From the NCBI GenBank assembly GCA_003563895.1, contig PWTK01000081.1, positions 1-38,765 of the forward strand: a stretch of DNA of 38,765 bases, read 5' to 3'. This stretch comes from Syntrophomonadaceae bacterium (GTDB lineage Bacteria > Bacillota > Dethiobacteria > DTU022 > UBA8154). The translations under genes were made by a program, and so were the position numbers. Below are positions 8,848 to 16,543 of the stretch, piece after piece (the stretch's first letter is position 1; every line of letters begins with the position of its first letter). The notes beneath the pieces are model-generated. The model saw only the letters and a program-made list of their open reading frames with translations. It was not told where the DNA came from and searched no databases.

Positions 8848-9828
8848 TTATAAATCGTTTGTATGCGGATCGATTTTTTCTGCAGCCCTTAAGCGAGCAC
8901 TCCTGGCACGAGGGTTGGCTTCGATCTCTTCCGTGCTTGGGAAGCAGGGCTTCTTGCTGATAATTTTTACCACCGGCACCCTTCCGCAGCTGCAGCGCGG
9001 AAGCTTTGGGGGGCAAATGCAACCCCGGGAATTTTCGATAAACGCTCTTTTTACAATCTCGTCTTCTAAAGAATGGTAAGCAATAACGGCCATCCGACCT
9101 GTTGGCCTCAAAATGCTTATCCCCTGCCGCAGCCCTTCCCTTAAGTTTTCCAGCTCCCGGTTTACGGCAATCCTTAACGCTTGAAAAATCCTTCTCGCCG
9201 GATGCCCCCCCTTGCGCCTGGCCGCAGCCGGGACGGCGGCCTTTACAGTTTCGACAAGTTCCCCGCTCATTTTTATGGGCCCCTTTTCCCGACGCCGATT
9301 GACGATGAAAGAAGCGATACGCCCGGACCATTTTTCCTGCCCATAAGTCCTGAATATCTTCTGCAGTTCATTCTCGGAAAGCTCGTTCAGCAAGTCGGCC
9401 GCAGTTTGCGGCAGCTGTTGATCCATTCGCATATCCAATGGCGTGTCTTTTTGGTAAGAAAAACCGCGCTCTTCGCAATCAAGCTGAAAAGAAGAGACAC
9501 CCAGGTCAAACAAGAGACAGTCCACTCCCAGCGGTTCAAACCTCTCAACAATTTCTTTTAGGGCGGAAAAGTTGCCCCGTATTGGCCGAAAGCTGTCGCC
9601 AAAACTTGCCAGCCTTTTTGAAGCCGCTGCCAGGGCATCCTCGTCACAATCGATTCCCAACAGTCGTCCTCCGGGATGCAGTCTTTTGAGCAGGGCTTCC
9701 GCATGGCCTCCACCACCCAGGGTAGCATCAACAGCGACTTTGCCCGGTGCCGGCTGAAGTATCTCCAAAACCTCTTCCAGCATGACCGGTGTATGGTGAT
9801 ACCCGGCACCGTTGCGCTCAAATCCCAT
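8848..9828 (-). CDS. rsmH: 16S rRNA (cytosine-1402-N4)-methyltransferase
   Basis: RsmH (MraW) methylates N4 of C1402 in the decoding centre of 16S rRNA, using S-adenosylmethionine. The 326-residue product begins with HHTPVMLEEVLEIL, followed by the SAM-binding loop VDATLGGGGHAEALL at about 33-46, then the downstream LLFDLGVSSFQLD and FSYQKDTPLDMRMD motifs, and a C-terminal YHSLEDEIVK. Length and motifs are typical. The ATG at 9828 has GAGGG about 6 bases upstream and lies 16 bases after the mraZ stop, so the two are co-transcribed and probably translationally coupled. ftsL follows 12 bases later. Confidence 0.97.
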   Translation of the reverse strand: MGFERNGAGYHHTPVMLEEVLEILQPAPGKVAVDATLGGGGHAEALLKRLHPGGRLLGIDCDEDALAAASKRLASFGDSFRPIRGNFSALKEIVERFEPLGVDCLLFDLGVSSFQLDCEERGFSYQKDTPLDMRMDQQLPQTAADLLNELSENELQKIFRTYGQEKWSGRIASFIVNRRREKGPIKMSGELVETVKAAVPAAARRKGGHPARRIFQALRIAVNRELENLREGLRQGISILRPTGRMAVIAYHSLEDEIVKRAFIENSRGCICPPKLPRCSCGRVPVVKIISKKPCFPSTEEIEANPRARSARLRAAEKIDPHTNDL

Positions 9829-9844
9829 AATAATCCCTCGGCTA

Positions 9845-10276
9845 TCAAAAATCGAAATCCACCATTTTTTCGGCTACCTGCTCGTAAGAGAGGTTTGAGC
9901 TGCTGCTGTATTCTTCCCAGTTCTCCTTGCTCCAAATTTCTGCGCGGGAGGAAACCCCCAGAAAAACGACTTCCTTATTCAGACCGGCATGCTCCCTCAG
10001 CGGAGAGGGAATTAAAATACGCCCCTGCTTATCAATTTCTGCATCGGAGGCGCCCGAAAAGAACATCCTCATAAAAGCCCTGGCCTCCGAACGGGCAAAG
10101 GGAAGGTTTTTGAGCTTGTTTTCCAGGTTGGACCATTCCCGTCGGTGAAAAAGGAAAAGACAGTTATCCAGCCCGCGGGTAATAATAAAACTATCGCCCA
10201 GTTCCTCGCGAAAGCGGGCCGGCACGATAACCCTTCCCTTTTTATCCAGGGTATGTACGAATTCTCCTATTAACAC
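9845..10276 (-). CDS. mraZ: transcriptional regulator MraZ
   Basis: MraZ is a DNA-binding protein with a doubled AbrB-like (SpoVT) fold. It heads dcw clusters and controls its own operon. Two copies of the signature are visible: GEFVHTLDKKGRVIVPARFRE near the N-terminus and SGASDAEIDKQGRILIP in the middle. I choose the GTG at 10276, giving a product that begins MLIGEF and is 143 residues long, the usual size. The longer frame from TTG 10291 lacks a ribosome site. A GGGGGCG sits about 6 bases before the GTG. Triple AGTGG repeats, a likely MraZ binding site, lie 75-100 bases upstream, which fits autoregulation. Confidence 0.95.
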   Translation of the reverse strand: MLIGEFVHTLDKKGRVIVPARFREELGDSFIITRGLDNCLFLFHRREWSNLENKLKNLPFARSEARAFMRMFFSGASDAEIDKQGRILIPSPLREHAGLNKEVVFLGVSSRAEIWSKENWEEYSSSSNLSYEQVAEKMVDFDF

Positions 10277-10351
10277 GTTGTACGCCCCCAACCAGAGATT
10301 GGAAAAATGACGGCCGCCCCACCGACCTGCACAACAGTCCCTACCTGGCCA

Positions 10352-10376
10352 CCACTTTAACCCACTTCATACCACT
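10352..10376 (-). promoter_or_regulatory. MraZ box: three AGTGG repeats with 10-base period
   Basis: On the minus strand AGTGG occurs three times at exact 10-base steps (plus-strand CCACT at 10352, 10362 and 10372), 76 bases upstream of the mraZ GTG. MraZ proteins are known to bind short direct repeats of TGGG or AAAGTG type spaced by one helical turn ahead of mraZ. The match in motif, period and place makes this a strong operator candidate. The exact transcription start was not fixed. Confidence 0.75.
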
Positions 10377-10417
10377 ATGGTCATATATTCTGCCCTAAAT
10401 TTTAAATTCCTCCCTCT

Positions 10418-10450
10418 TCACAAAAAAAATTTTAAAAATTTTTAAAAAAA
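10418..10450 (-). promoter_or_regulatory. probable upstream part of the mraZ/dcw promoter (AT tract plus -35-like TTGTGA)
   Basis: A 29-base run of only A and T (10422-10450) built of A-tracts and T-tracts lies just upstream, in minus-strand sense, of a TTGTGA that could serve as -35 (10418-10423). The AT run resembles an UP element contacted by the RNA polymerase alpha subunits. No -10 stands out at 16-18 bases; AT-rich candidates are present further down near 10383-10400. The position ahead of the MraZ box supports a promoter here, but the assignment is tentative. The neighbouring 10451-10746 holds no gene I can support. Confidence 0.4.
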
Positions 10451-10746
10451 GTGTGGGGTGTGACGGCATGGCTTTTGATATGTTGTGTGAGGCAATCAGC
10501 ACTTTCAGCCGCAGCAAATCAGATTATTTAAACCTGACAACCTGGATCACTGGAATTTATGCTGACAGCACCCCCTGTCGGCCCTCGCTCATTGGGAGGG
10601 CAAGAGCAAAAACGGAAAAATTTTTTCTCAGCGTCCCAGCCTGGAGCTGCCTTTACCAACCCGCCTCTCTCGGATCCAGGGAAAAAGGCATCACACCAAT
10701 CCCCAGGTTCAGATCAAAGGCAGGATTGATGCACATAAAATAAAAA

Positions 10747-10763
10747 GCACGCCTATGGCGTGC
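10747..10763 (-). terminator. intrinsic terminator reading leftward
   Basis: GCACGCC and GGCGTGC form a perfect 7-bp GC-rich stem with a 3-base loop. On the minus strand it is followed directly by TTTTTATTTT. On the plus strand it is followed by A-rich sequence, so it should stop minus-strand transcription, that is mgtE and the inverted-repeat element to its right, before the mraZ operon begins. Confidence 0.7.
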
Positions 10764-10842
10764 CGAAAAAAATAAGGCAGGTGGCTGTTCCTCCGGGACT
10801 CTGCTCAAGGGCCGGAGAAAACAAAGGAAGGGATTTTAATTA

Positions 10843-11063
10843 AAGGAGGTAGTCGGTTAGCTCCTGTCAGCTTATATTTCGGTCATGAGCTTATCAAATT
10901 ATGCAATAATGAGGTGGTTCCCCATGATAAATTGTGTACCGTCTCTTGAACCAGGGAAAAGCTGCTGCAGCTGGGTTTGTCGGTGAAGCTGACATCAGCA
11001 GGGGCTGCAACTGTTTTTATTTTCCCAATGATGGGCCGGCAGGAGCTAACCGACTGCCCCCTT
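10843..11063. repeat. 221-bp element bounded by 29-bp inverted repeats (MITE or structured RNA)
   Basis: The arms 10843-10871 and 11035-11063 are inverted copies, 25 of 29 bases identical, with a perfect 16-bp core AGTCGGTTAGCTCCTG. The interior adds nested dyads. TGTCAGCTT (10865-10873) pairs with AAGCTGACA (10986-10994). TTATCA pairs with TGATAA around the small hairpin ATTATGCAATAAT, and AGCTG/CAGCT and CCCA/TGGG hairpins are also present. No reading frame fits. AATTAA-like sequence flanks both ends. Such architecture suits either a miniature inverted-repeat transposable element or a large structured RNA closed by a long stem. It does not match any riboswitch consensus I can recall. It lies between mgtE and a minus-strand terminator, so it would be in the mgtE 3' untranslated region. 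Confidence 0.6.
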
Positions 11064-11085
11064 AATTGAATTAGGAATATTTGTT

Positions 11086-11119
11086 CCTGGGCCGGCCGGG
11101 CAACCCTGAAAGGCCCAGG
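11086..11119 (-). other. hairpin just after the mgtE stop codon
   Basis: CCTGGGCC (11086-11093) and GGCCCAGG (11112-11119) form a perfect 8-bp stem with an 18-base loop, starting 8 bases after the mgtE stop. There is no T-run behind it on the minus strand, so it is not a classical intrinsic terminator. It may protect the mRNA 3' end or cause pausing. Confidence 0.45.
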
Positions 11120-11127
11120 CAGTATAA

Positions 11128-12447
11128 TTAAATAAGGTAAGAAAGAAAAAGGGTGGCTATACCAAAATATACCAACAAACCGGTGACGTCCTTAATCGTG
11201 GTCACAAAAGGGCCGGCCGTGATAGCCGGGTCAAATCCGAAGTGGTTGAAGATCATGGGAATTAAAGTGCCGATGGTTGCGGCCAAAACTATCGTGCAAA
11301 ACATGGCGATCCCAACCACCACCCCTAAAAGGGGGTTGCCCTTCCACACCATCGCAGCCAGCATAACGAGGGTTCCATTCATGACTCCGATCGTAAAACC
11401 CACCTTGGCCTCGCGGAGGAAGTAGCGCCAACGGTCGCTGGGAGCAATTCCTCCCGTAGCGAGGCCGCGAACAAAAAGGGTGGACGACTGGGTTCCAACA
11501 TTCCCGCCCATATCCATAATAACCGGTATAAAAATGGCCAGCATCACAATCGCTTCCAACGTGCTTTCAAAGGCCCCGATAACACTGCCGGAAAGCAGCC
11601 CCCCCATGATGCTGATGATCAGCCAGGGCATCCTCCGGCGGGCATGCTCCAGGGTGGAGGCCTCGAATATATCGACACCCTTCACTTCTCCGGTTCCGGT
11701 TAACCGGTAAATGTCCTCCGTGGCCTCCTCTTCCATAACATCCAGAATATCGTCGACCGTAACGATTCCGAGGATTCGTGTTTTCTCATCCACCACGGGG
11801 ACAGCCAAAAGATCGTACCGGGAAACCAATCTGGCCACTTCCTCCTGGTCCATTTCTACAGGCACACTGATCACATTTTCCCGCATGATTTCTTTAAGGG
11901 GAGTACTGCCGCTCGCAGCTATGAGGTCTCTCAATGACAGCACGCCTTCCAGGCGAGTTTCCGGGTCTACCACATAAACATAATAGATGCTTTCCGCTTC
12001 GGGGGCGATCTCCCGCAGGCGGTTGATCGCTTCATCGGCAGAAATATCTTCCGGCAAGGCGATAACATCCGTGGTCATAATGCCGCCGGCTGAATCTTCC
12101 GGGTACTTGAGCAATCCCCTGATATCATCTGCTTCTTCTTCAATGAGGGATAATATTTCGCCGGCTTCTTCCTCGGGAAAATCAGCGATCAGGTCAGCCG
12201 CATCGTCCTTGGCCATTTCTTTAAGTATGGCAGCGACCTTCTCTTTCGTTAACAACTGCAGCACCGACAGCTGGTCAAAATCATCCATTTCCTGGATGAT
12301 AAGGGCTGCTTCCTCATTAGAGATTCTGTAAAACAGCTCTCTCTGCTGTTCCTCGTCCAGTTCTTCGATCATTTCCACCAGGTCGCTGGGGTGCGCGCCT
12401 TCTTCCACCTGGTTGAGAATGTATTGCAGTTTTTCTTTTTCCGTCAC
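11128..12447 (-). CDS. mgtE: magnesium transporter MgtE
   Basis: MgtE is a homodimeric inner-membrane Mg2+ channel gated by cytosolic magnesium. The 439-residue product has the acidic helical N domain (about 1-130, with repeats such as EMDDFDQLSVLQLL and AKDDAADLIADFPEEEA). A pair of CBS domains follows (about 135-250, MTTDVIALPEDISADEAINRL and VDDILDVMEEEA), then five hydrophobic segments from about 285, including MDMGGNVGTQSSTL, the conserved pore-region motif. The GTG at 12447 has GGGGAG about 8 bases upstream. The gene has its own TATAAT-containing promoter region. I looked for the M-box (ykoK) magnesium riboswitch in its roughly 45-base leader and the DNA above it and did not find one. 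Confidence 0.96.
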   Translation of the reverse strand: MTEKEKLQYILNQVEEGAHPSDLVEMIEELDEEQQRELFYRISNEEAALIIQEMDDFDQLSVLQLLTKEKVAAILKEMAKDDAADLIADFPEEEAGEILSLIEEEADDIRGLLKYPEDSAGGIMTTDVIALPEDISADEAINRLREIAPEAESIYYVYVVDPETRLEGVLSLRDLIAASGSTPLKEIMRENVISVPVEMDQEEVARLVSRYDLLAVPVVDEKTRILGIVTVDDILDVMEEEATEDIYRLTGTGEVKGVDIFEASTLEHARRRMPWLIISIMGGLLSGSVIGAFESTLEAIVMLAIFIPVIMDMGGNVGTQSSTLFVRGLATGGIAPSDRWRYFLREAKVGFTIGVMNGTLVMLAAMVWKGNPLLGVVVGIAMFCTIVLAATIGTLIPMIFNHFGFDPAITAGPFVTTIKDVTGLLVYFGIATLFLSYLI

Positions 12448-12499
12448 CGCTGATCTCCCCTCAAAAAAAGGCAGGAAAGTTGTAAAAAATGTATTTTAT

Positions 12500-12505
12500 A
12501 TTATA
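12500..12505 (-). promoter_or_regulatory. probable -10 box of mgtE promoter
   Basis: A perfect TATAAT lies 53 bases upstream of the mgtE GTG on the minus strand, in an AT-rich stretch. The -35 is poor (TTGTTT or nearby T-rich hexamers at 15-17 bases). The leader would be about 45 nt, too short for a riboswitch. The 270 bases further up to the 6S gene hold several small hairpins (for example TGAAGC/GCTTCA near 12612-12626) and no gene. Confidence 0.5.
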
Positions 12506-12776
12506 ACATTATTGCGACGGAAACAAAAACAAAAAATAAAGGCTACTCTGAAAATGCAACTTCGCCGAAATGAATTTCCCCTTTGAAAAGGAACATTTTT
12601 GTTCTTCTGATGGTGAAGCGAGGCTTCATGATGGTCTCTTTTTAACCAGCATTGTTGATAGCCTTAAATACCCTTTACTTTATTGCTTGCCTCATTTCGT
12701 TTTCCATTTTCTTGTTCGAGGACACAGCACCTAAATTCCAAACAATATCAACACTTAAATTTAAATGAGCCAAAAT

Positions 12777-12975
12777 AAAAAACCCCACCATGCCGTGGGC
12801 CGCCGTTTTGAACTGCTCCCCCCACAGGTGGGTGCCCTCTTACGTGCTTTGCAGGTCCCCTTTTCCGGGGCTTCTGCGCCACACGTAAAGTCCGGGCTCC
12901 CGTATCGTCAGTGTTAGCTCAAAACTTGTGCGGCTTTTCACGCACACGGTAGGGTTTCTTTCATTAACCAGGTGC
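12777..12975 (-). ncRNA. ssrS: 6S RNA
   Basis: 6S RNA binds the housekeeping RNA polymerase holoenzyme and mimics an open promoter. Its closing stem is clear: AAACCCTACCGTG near the 5' end pairs over 13 bp with CATGGTGGGGTTT at the 3' end, and a second helix pairs GTTTTGAGCT with AGTTCAAAAC over 10 bp. A terminal arm carries CCCCGG/CCGGGG-type pairing, and GGGCACCCACCT lies in the 3' half as I recall from other 6S RNAs. The 3' stem runs into a T-tract at 12777-12782, so the RNA carries its own terminator. The length, about 199 nt, is typical. A promoter lies just upstream. The place beside aspS parallels bsrA of Bacillus subtilis. Confidence 0.85.
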
Positions 12976-12981
12976 ATATTT

Positions 12982-13010
12982 ATGATAGCATATATCCCAC
13001 GGCAATGCAA
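12982..13010 (-). promoter_or_regulatory. promoter of the 6S RNA gene
   Basis: On the minus strand TTGCAT (13005-13010) and TATCAT (12982-12987) are separated by exactly 17 bases, with TG one base before the -10 (extended -10). The predicted start is near 12975, which gives a transcript of about 199 nt to the T-tract, the expected 6S length. Confidence 0.75.
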
Positions 13011-13125
13011 CAGAAAAATCAGCTCAGGCGCCCTGTTTGCGGGCTCTTTACCCGGCTTTCCCGACCCACAGATGACTTCTTGAGGACATCAAGGTCAGGC
13101 CGGCTCGTTTTTTCTCAGGAGACGC

Positions 13126-14928
13126 TCACCGCTTAATTTCATTATCGATCTCTTTTTTGATATCCTTTAAAGCCAATTGAATATGCAGTTCCTGCAGCTG
13201 CTTTGCCACAACAGGGGCCGGAGCTCCCGTCATCAAGCAATTCCCGGAAGCCGTTTTAGGAAAAGCAATCACGTCGCGGATGCTCCTTCTGCCTGCCATC
13301 AGCATGACCAGGCGATCCAGCCCAAAGGCGATCCCCCCGTGAGGAGGAGCGCCATATTGGAAGGCTTCCAGGAGAAAACCAAACTTTTCATAAGCCTCCT
13401 CCGGGGACAGCTTTAACAGGCCAAATATTTTTTCCTGTAATTTCCTGTCATGATTACGAATGCTCCCCCCTGCAATCTCCACTCCATTGTAAACCAGGTC
13501 ATAAGCCTGTGAACGGGCTTGCAGCGCATCTCCATCCAACAATTCCAGATCCTCCTCCAGGGGCGCGGTAAAGGGGTGATGGTTTGCGCTCAAGCGGTCA
13601 TCCTCTTCTTCGTAGTGAAAATACGGGAATTCTACCACCCAAAGAAAGCGGTTGAGGTTTTCATTTACCATCTGCAAGCGCCTGGCCAGCTGCAGCCTCA
13701 GTTCTCCGAGAACTTCCAGGGCTGCGCTCCACTCGTCGGCCACAAAGATCAGAAGGTCTCCTTCCTCACCTTCCATTCTGGCACAGATTTCTTGGAGCTG
13801 ACCGGGGGCAAAAAACTTGGCAATGGGAGATTTAATTTCTTCAGCGGCAATCACCATCCAGGCCAACCCCCCCGTTCCCAATGACTGGGCCTGGTGGGTC
13901 AGATCGTCGATCTCTTTGCGGCTGAAACTCCCACCGCCTTTTACATTCAAACCTTTCACCACACCGCCCGTGGAAACGATGTTCTTGAAGACCTTGAACT
14001 CCGCTTCGCGGGCGATATCCGTGATATCAGTAATTTCCATGCAAAAACGGGTGTCGGGCTTATCACTGCCGAAACGCTCCATGGCTTCCCGATAAGGAAG
14101 AATTTCAAACGGCGCTTCAATTTTTCGATCCAGCACTTTTTCAAAAAGGTGCTGGACCAGTCCTTCCACTTCCCTCATAATGGCATCACGGCTGCAGAAA
14201 GACAGTTCCAGGTCCAGCTGGGTGAATTCGGGCTGTCGATCGGCCCGCAGATCTTCATCGCGAAAACAGCGTGCAATCTGGTAATATCTTTCTATTCCAG
14301 AAACCATCAGGAGCTGTTTGAACAGCTGCGGCGATTGCGGCAGGGCAAAAAAGTTCCCCGGGGAAATGCGGCTGGGCACCAGGTAATCCCTGGCCCCTTC
14401 AGGAGTACTTCGGGTCAGGACGGGCGTCTCTATTTCCCAAAACCCTCTTTGGTCGAGGTATTCCCTGATGGCTTTAAAAACATCGTGCCGCATTTTCAGG
14501 GTTTCCTGCATCTCCTGGCGGCGCAAATCCAGGTAGCGGTACCTCAGGCGCACGTTCTCATCGGTCTCGATATTGTTTTCGATATAAAAAGGCGGTGTCA
14601 GGGAAGGGCTCAATATTTCCAGGCCGGTAACCGTTAGCTCAATTTCACCGGTGGGAATTTTTGGATTGTACGTTTCTTCGGAACGGGCCACGACTTCTCC
14701 CTCGACGGCCAGGACGTATTCGGGACGGATCGCTTTCGCCTGGTCAAAAAATGAGGCGTTTTTCTGATGATCAAAAACCACCTGGACAACCCCGGAACGG
14801 TCCCGTAAATCTATGAAGATTAGCCCCCCGTGGTCCCTACGGGTTTTAACCCATCCGGAAACAATTACTTTCCGGCCGATATCTTCTTGCCTCAGTTTTC
14901 CGCACTCGTGAGTTCTTTCCGGATTCAT
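13126..14928 (-). CDS. aspS: aspartyl-tRNA synthetase (bacterial type)
   Basis: AspRS is a class IIb synthetase that charges tRNA-Asp. The N-terminal OB-fold anticodon domain contains VSGWVKTRRDHGGLIFIDLR. The catalytic core has motif 2 RCFRDEDLRADRQPEFTQLD and motif 3 FGLDRLVMLMAGR. A large central insert (about 280-420) marks the bacterial subtype. From ATG 14928 the product is 600 residues, the usual size. An in-frame start 66 bases further up would add unrelated sequence. An AAAGGAGG ribosome site lies 15 bases before this ATG, which is rather far; it is better spaced for a three-codon mini-ORF whose stop overlaps the aspS start (see separate entry). hisS lies 328 bases upstream and the 6S gene downstream. 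Confidence 0.96.
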   Translation of the reverse strand: MNPERTHECGKLRQEDIGRKVIVSGWVKTRRDHGGLIFIDLRDRSGVVQVVFDHQKNASFFDQAKAIRPEYVLAVEGEVVARSEETYNPKIPTGEIELTVTGLEILSPSLTPPFYIENNIETDENVRLRYRYLDLRRQEMQETLKMRHDVFKAIREYLDQRGFWEIETPVLTRSTPEGARDYLVPSRISPGNFFALPQSPQLFKQLLMVSGIERYYQIARCFRDEDLRADRQPEFTQLDLELSFCSRDAIMREVEGLVQHLFEKVLDRKIEAPFEILPYREAMERFGSDKPDTRFCMEITDITDIAREAEFKVFKNIVSTGGVVKGLNVKGGGSFSRKEIDDLTHQAQSLGTGGLAWMVIAAEEIKSPIAKFFAPGQLQEICARMEGEEGDLLIFVADEWSAALEVLGELRLQLARRLQMVNENLNRFLWVVEFPYFHYEEEDDRLSANHHPFTAPLEEDLELLDGDALQARSQAYDLVYNGVEIAGGSIRNHDRKLQEKIFGLLKLSPEEAYEKFGFLLEAFQYGAPPHGGIAFGLDRLVMLMAGRRSIRDVIAFPKTASGNCLMTGAPAPVVAKQLQELHIQLALKDIKKEIDNEIKR

Positions 14929-14936
14929 TTCTTCAT
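14925..14936 (-). other. mini-ORF (Met-Lys-Lys-stop) overlapping the aspS start
   Basis: The strong AAAGGAGG ribosome site is ideally placed (5 bases) for an ATG at 14936 that is out of frame with aspS and stops after three codons. Its TGA overlaps the aspS ATG as ATGA, the layout of translational reinitiation. Seen directly in sequence; function is inference, and a simple long-spaced ribosome site for aspS is possible. Confidence 0.35.
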
Positions 14937-15256
14937 GCGATCCTCCTTTGGAGTGGCTGCCTGTTATTTTTTGGACTGCTGCTGTTCGAAACACATTTTC
15001 CTTTTTCGTGTGGCAATGCCGGTAGAGTAGACATCCACCGGAAAAGTTGGCGCATCATGTTTGCGTAATATGCGAACATGTTTGGGAGCCCGCTCAAATA
15101 TGATTTCCCCCGTTTCCCTTCAGGCCATCGTTCGACACGGATTTGGTGAGAGATCCGGAGTGGTATTCGGCGGCAACAAGGGAGTGAACCTCCTGGAGAG
15201 GTTCATCTTCTTTTTTAACAGCCGCGCTTACGGTTTTATATATTTTCCTCTATTGC
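14937..15256. other. intergenic region between hisS and aspS
   Basis: About 320 bases without a supportable gene. The clearest structure is a perfect 8-bp hairpin TGAACCTC/GAGGTTCA with a 5-base loop at 15185-15205, followed on the plus strand by TCTTCTTTTTT. That is the shape of an intrinsic terminator, but for plus-strand transcription, and no plus-strand gene precedes it. I found no T-box motif for aspS on the minus strand and no convincing aspS promoter. Confidence 0.5.
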
Positions 15257-16543
15257 CTATTGCCTTTCCCGGCGCACCATCGGTTGAGCTCCCGTCAGAT
15301 GCTGTACGGCATCCTCGTAAGACAATTCTTTTTGCTCTCCCGACACCATGTCCCTTAAAACCATCCCGTCTCCCAGAGCTTCCTCTCCACCCACGATCAA
15401 AACAAAACGGAATCTTCCCCGGTTGGCCTGCTTCATCTGGGCCTTCAGTCCCCGCTCCATGTAGTCCATCTCTGCCCTGAAACCGATTTTTCTCAAGTCA
15501 TAAAGCACTCTTTGGGCCCAACCCACAGCCTCCTTGTTTCGCAGTGCCACAAACACGCCTGAAGGTGCGGGCTCTTCCGGCAGCAAGCCTTCTTTTTCCA
15601 TGGCCAGGAGGATGCGCTCTACACCAACCGCCATACCCACCCCGGGAAGGGAGGGGCCTCCGCAGAGTTCCACCAGGTCATCGTAACGCCCGCCGCCGCC
15701 AAGCGAGTTTTGAGCGCCCAAATGGGTGGAAATAAATTCAAAAGCGGTGCGGGTATAATAATCCAAACCCCTTACCAGCAGCGGATCATGCTGAAAAGAG
15801 AGCTCCTGCTGCACGAGATGCTCCTGCACCGCGCTGTAATGAGCCCGGCAGTCCGGACAGAGGTGTTGATCGATATAAGGAATATCAGTCAGGGCTTCCC
15901 GGCATGTTTCCACCTTGCAGTCCAGGACACGCAGCGGGTTTGAATGGGAGCGCTTCCGGCATTCACGGCAGAGCAGTTCGCCCTTATCCCGAATAAAACC
16001 CTGCAGGGCTTCCTGGTAGGAAGGCCTGCAACTTTGGCAACCCACACTGTTCAAGCGCAGCTCCAGGTTTTCAAACCCCAGCCCGGAAAAAAAGTTTGCT
16101 GTAAACTTGATCACTTCCACATCTGACAGAGGATCCTGTGTGCCAAAGAGTTCGATACCCATCTGGTAAAATTGCCTCTGCCGCCCCGACTGGGGGCGAT
16201 CGTAGCGAAACATGGGGCCGTAATAGTAAAGTTTTATCGGCTGGGGCATGTTCTGATAGCCGTGTTCAAGAAAAGCCCTCACCCCCCCGGCCGTCCCCTC
16301 GGGACGAAGGGCAACTTCTCGCCCGCCTTTATCTACAAAGCGGTACATCTCTTTTTTCACCACATCGCTGTCTTCGCCTACACTGCGCACAAAGAGCTCG
16401 GCATCCTCAAAAATTGGCGTTCGAATCTCTTGAAAATTATAGGAACGGCAGAGCTTGAAAAATTGTTCCTCCAAGCAATGCCACTTGTAGGCCTCGGTGG
16501 GGAGCAAATCTTTTGCTCCACGCGGAGCTTTCCAGTTTACCAT
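15257..16543 (-). CDS. hisS: histidyl-tRNA synthetase
   Basis: HisRS is a class II synthetase that charges tRNA-His. The product from ATG 16543 is 428 residues and begins MVNWKAPRGAKDLLP, close to the family's usual start. Visible motifs are motif 2 (YYYGPMFRYDRPQSGRQRQFYQ region), the histidine-binding loops LVRGLDYYTRTAFEF and GGGGRYDDL, and the C-terminal anticodon-binding domain with VALRNKEAVGWAQ. A cysteine-rich insert (CQSC..., CRECRK, CPDC) in the middle resembles the insertion seen in many Firmicutes enzymes. A GTG 42 bases further up is in frame but adds non-conserved residues. AGGTG lies about 8 bases before the ATG. A strong promoter is found 312 bases upstream. Confidence 0.96.
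   Translation of the reverse strand: MVNWKAPRGAKDLLPTEAYKWHCLEEQFFKLCRSYNFQEIRTPIFEDAELFVRSVGEDSDVVKKEMYRFVDKGGREVALRPEGTAGGVRAFLEHGYQNMPQPIKLYYYGPMFRYDRPQSGRQRQFYQMGIELFGTQDPLSDVEVIKFTANFFSGLGFENLELRLNSVGCQSCRPSYQEALQGFIRDKGELLCRECRKRSHSNPLRVLDCKVETCREALTDIPYIDQHLCPDCRAHYSAVQEHLVQQELSFQHDPLLVRGLDYYTRTAFEFISTHLGAQNSLGGGGRYDDLVELCGGPSLPGVGMAVGVERILLAMEKEGLLPEEPAPSGVFVALRNKEAVGWAQRVLYDLRKIGFRAEMDYMERGLKAQMKQANRGRFRFVLIVGGEEALGDGMVLRDMVSGEQKELSYEDAVQHLTGAQPMVRRERQ

Noticed and set aside
10453-10743. 96-codon plus-strand ORF near mraZ
   Set aside because: Low-complexity composition, no ribosome site, no recognisable motif.
12448-12776. M-box magnesium riboswitch ahead of mgtE
   Set aside because: I searched the minus strand for the conserved M-box phrases and found none; the likely leader is only about 45 nt.
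15100-15205. T-box-like wording (AGTGGTATTCGGCGGC) between hisS and aspS
   Set aside because: It is on the plus strand, pointing away from aspS and hisS, and differs from the conserved T-box core at several positions.
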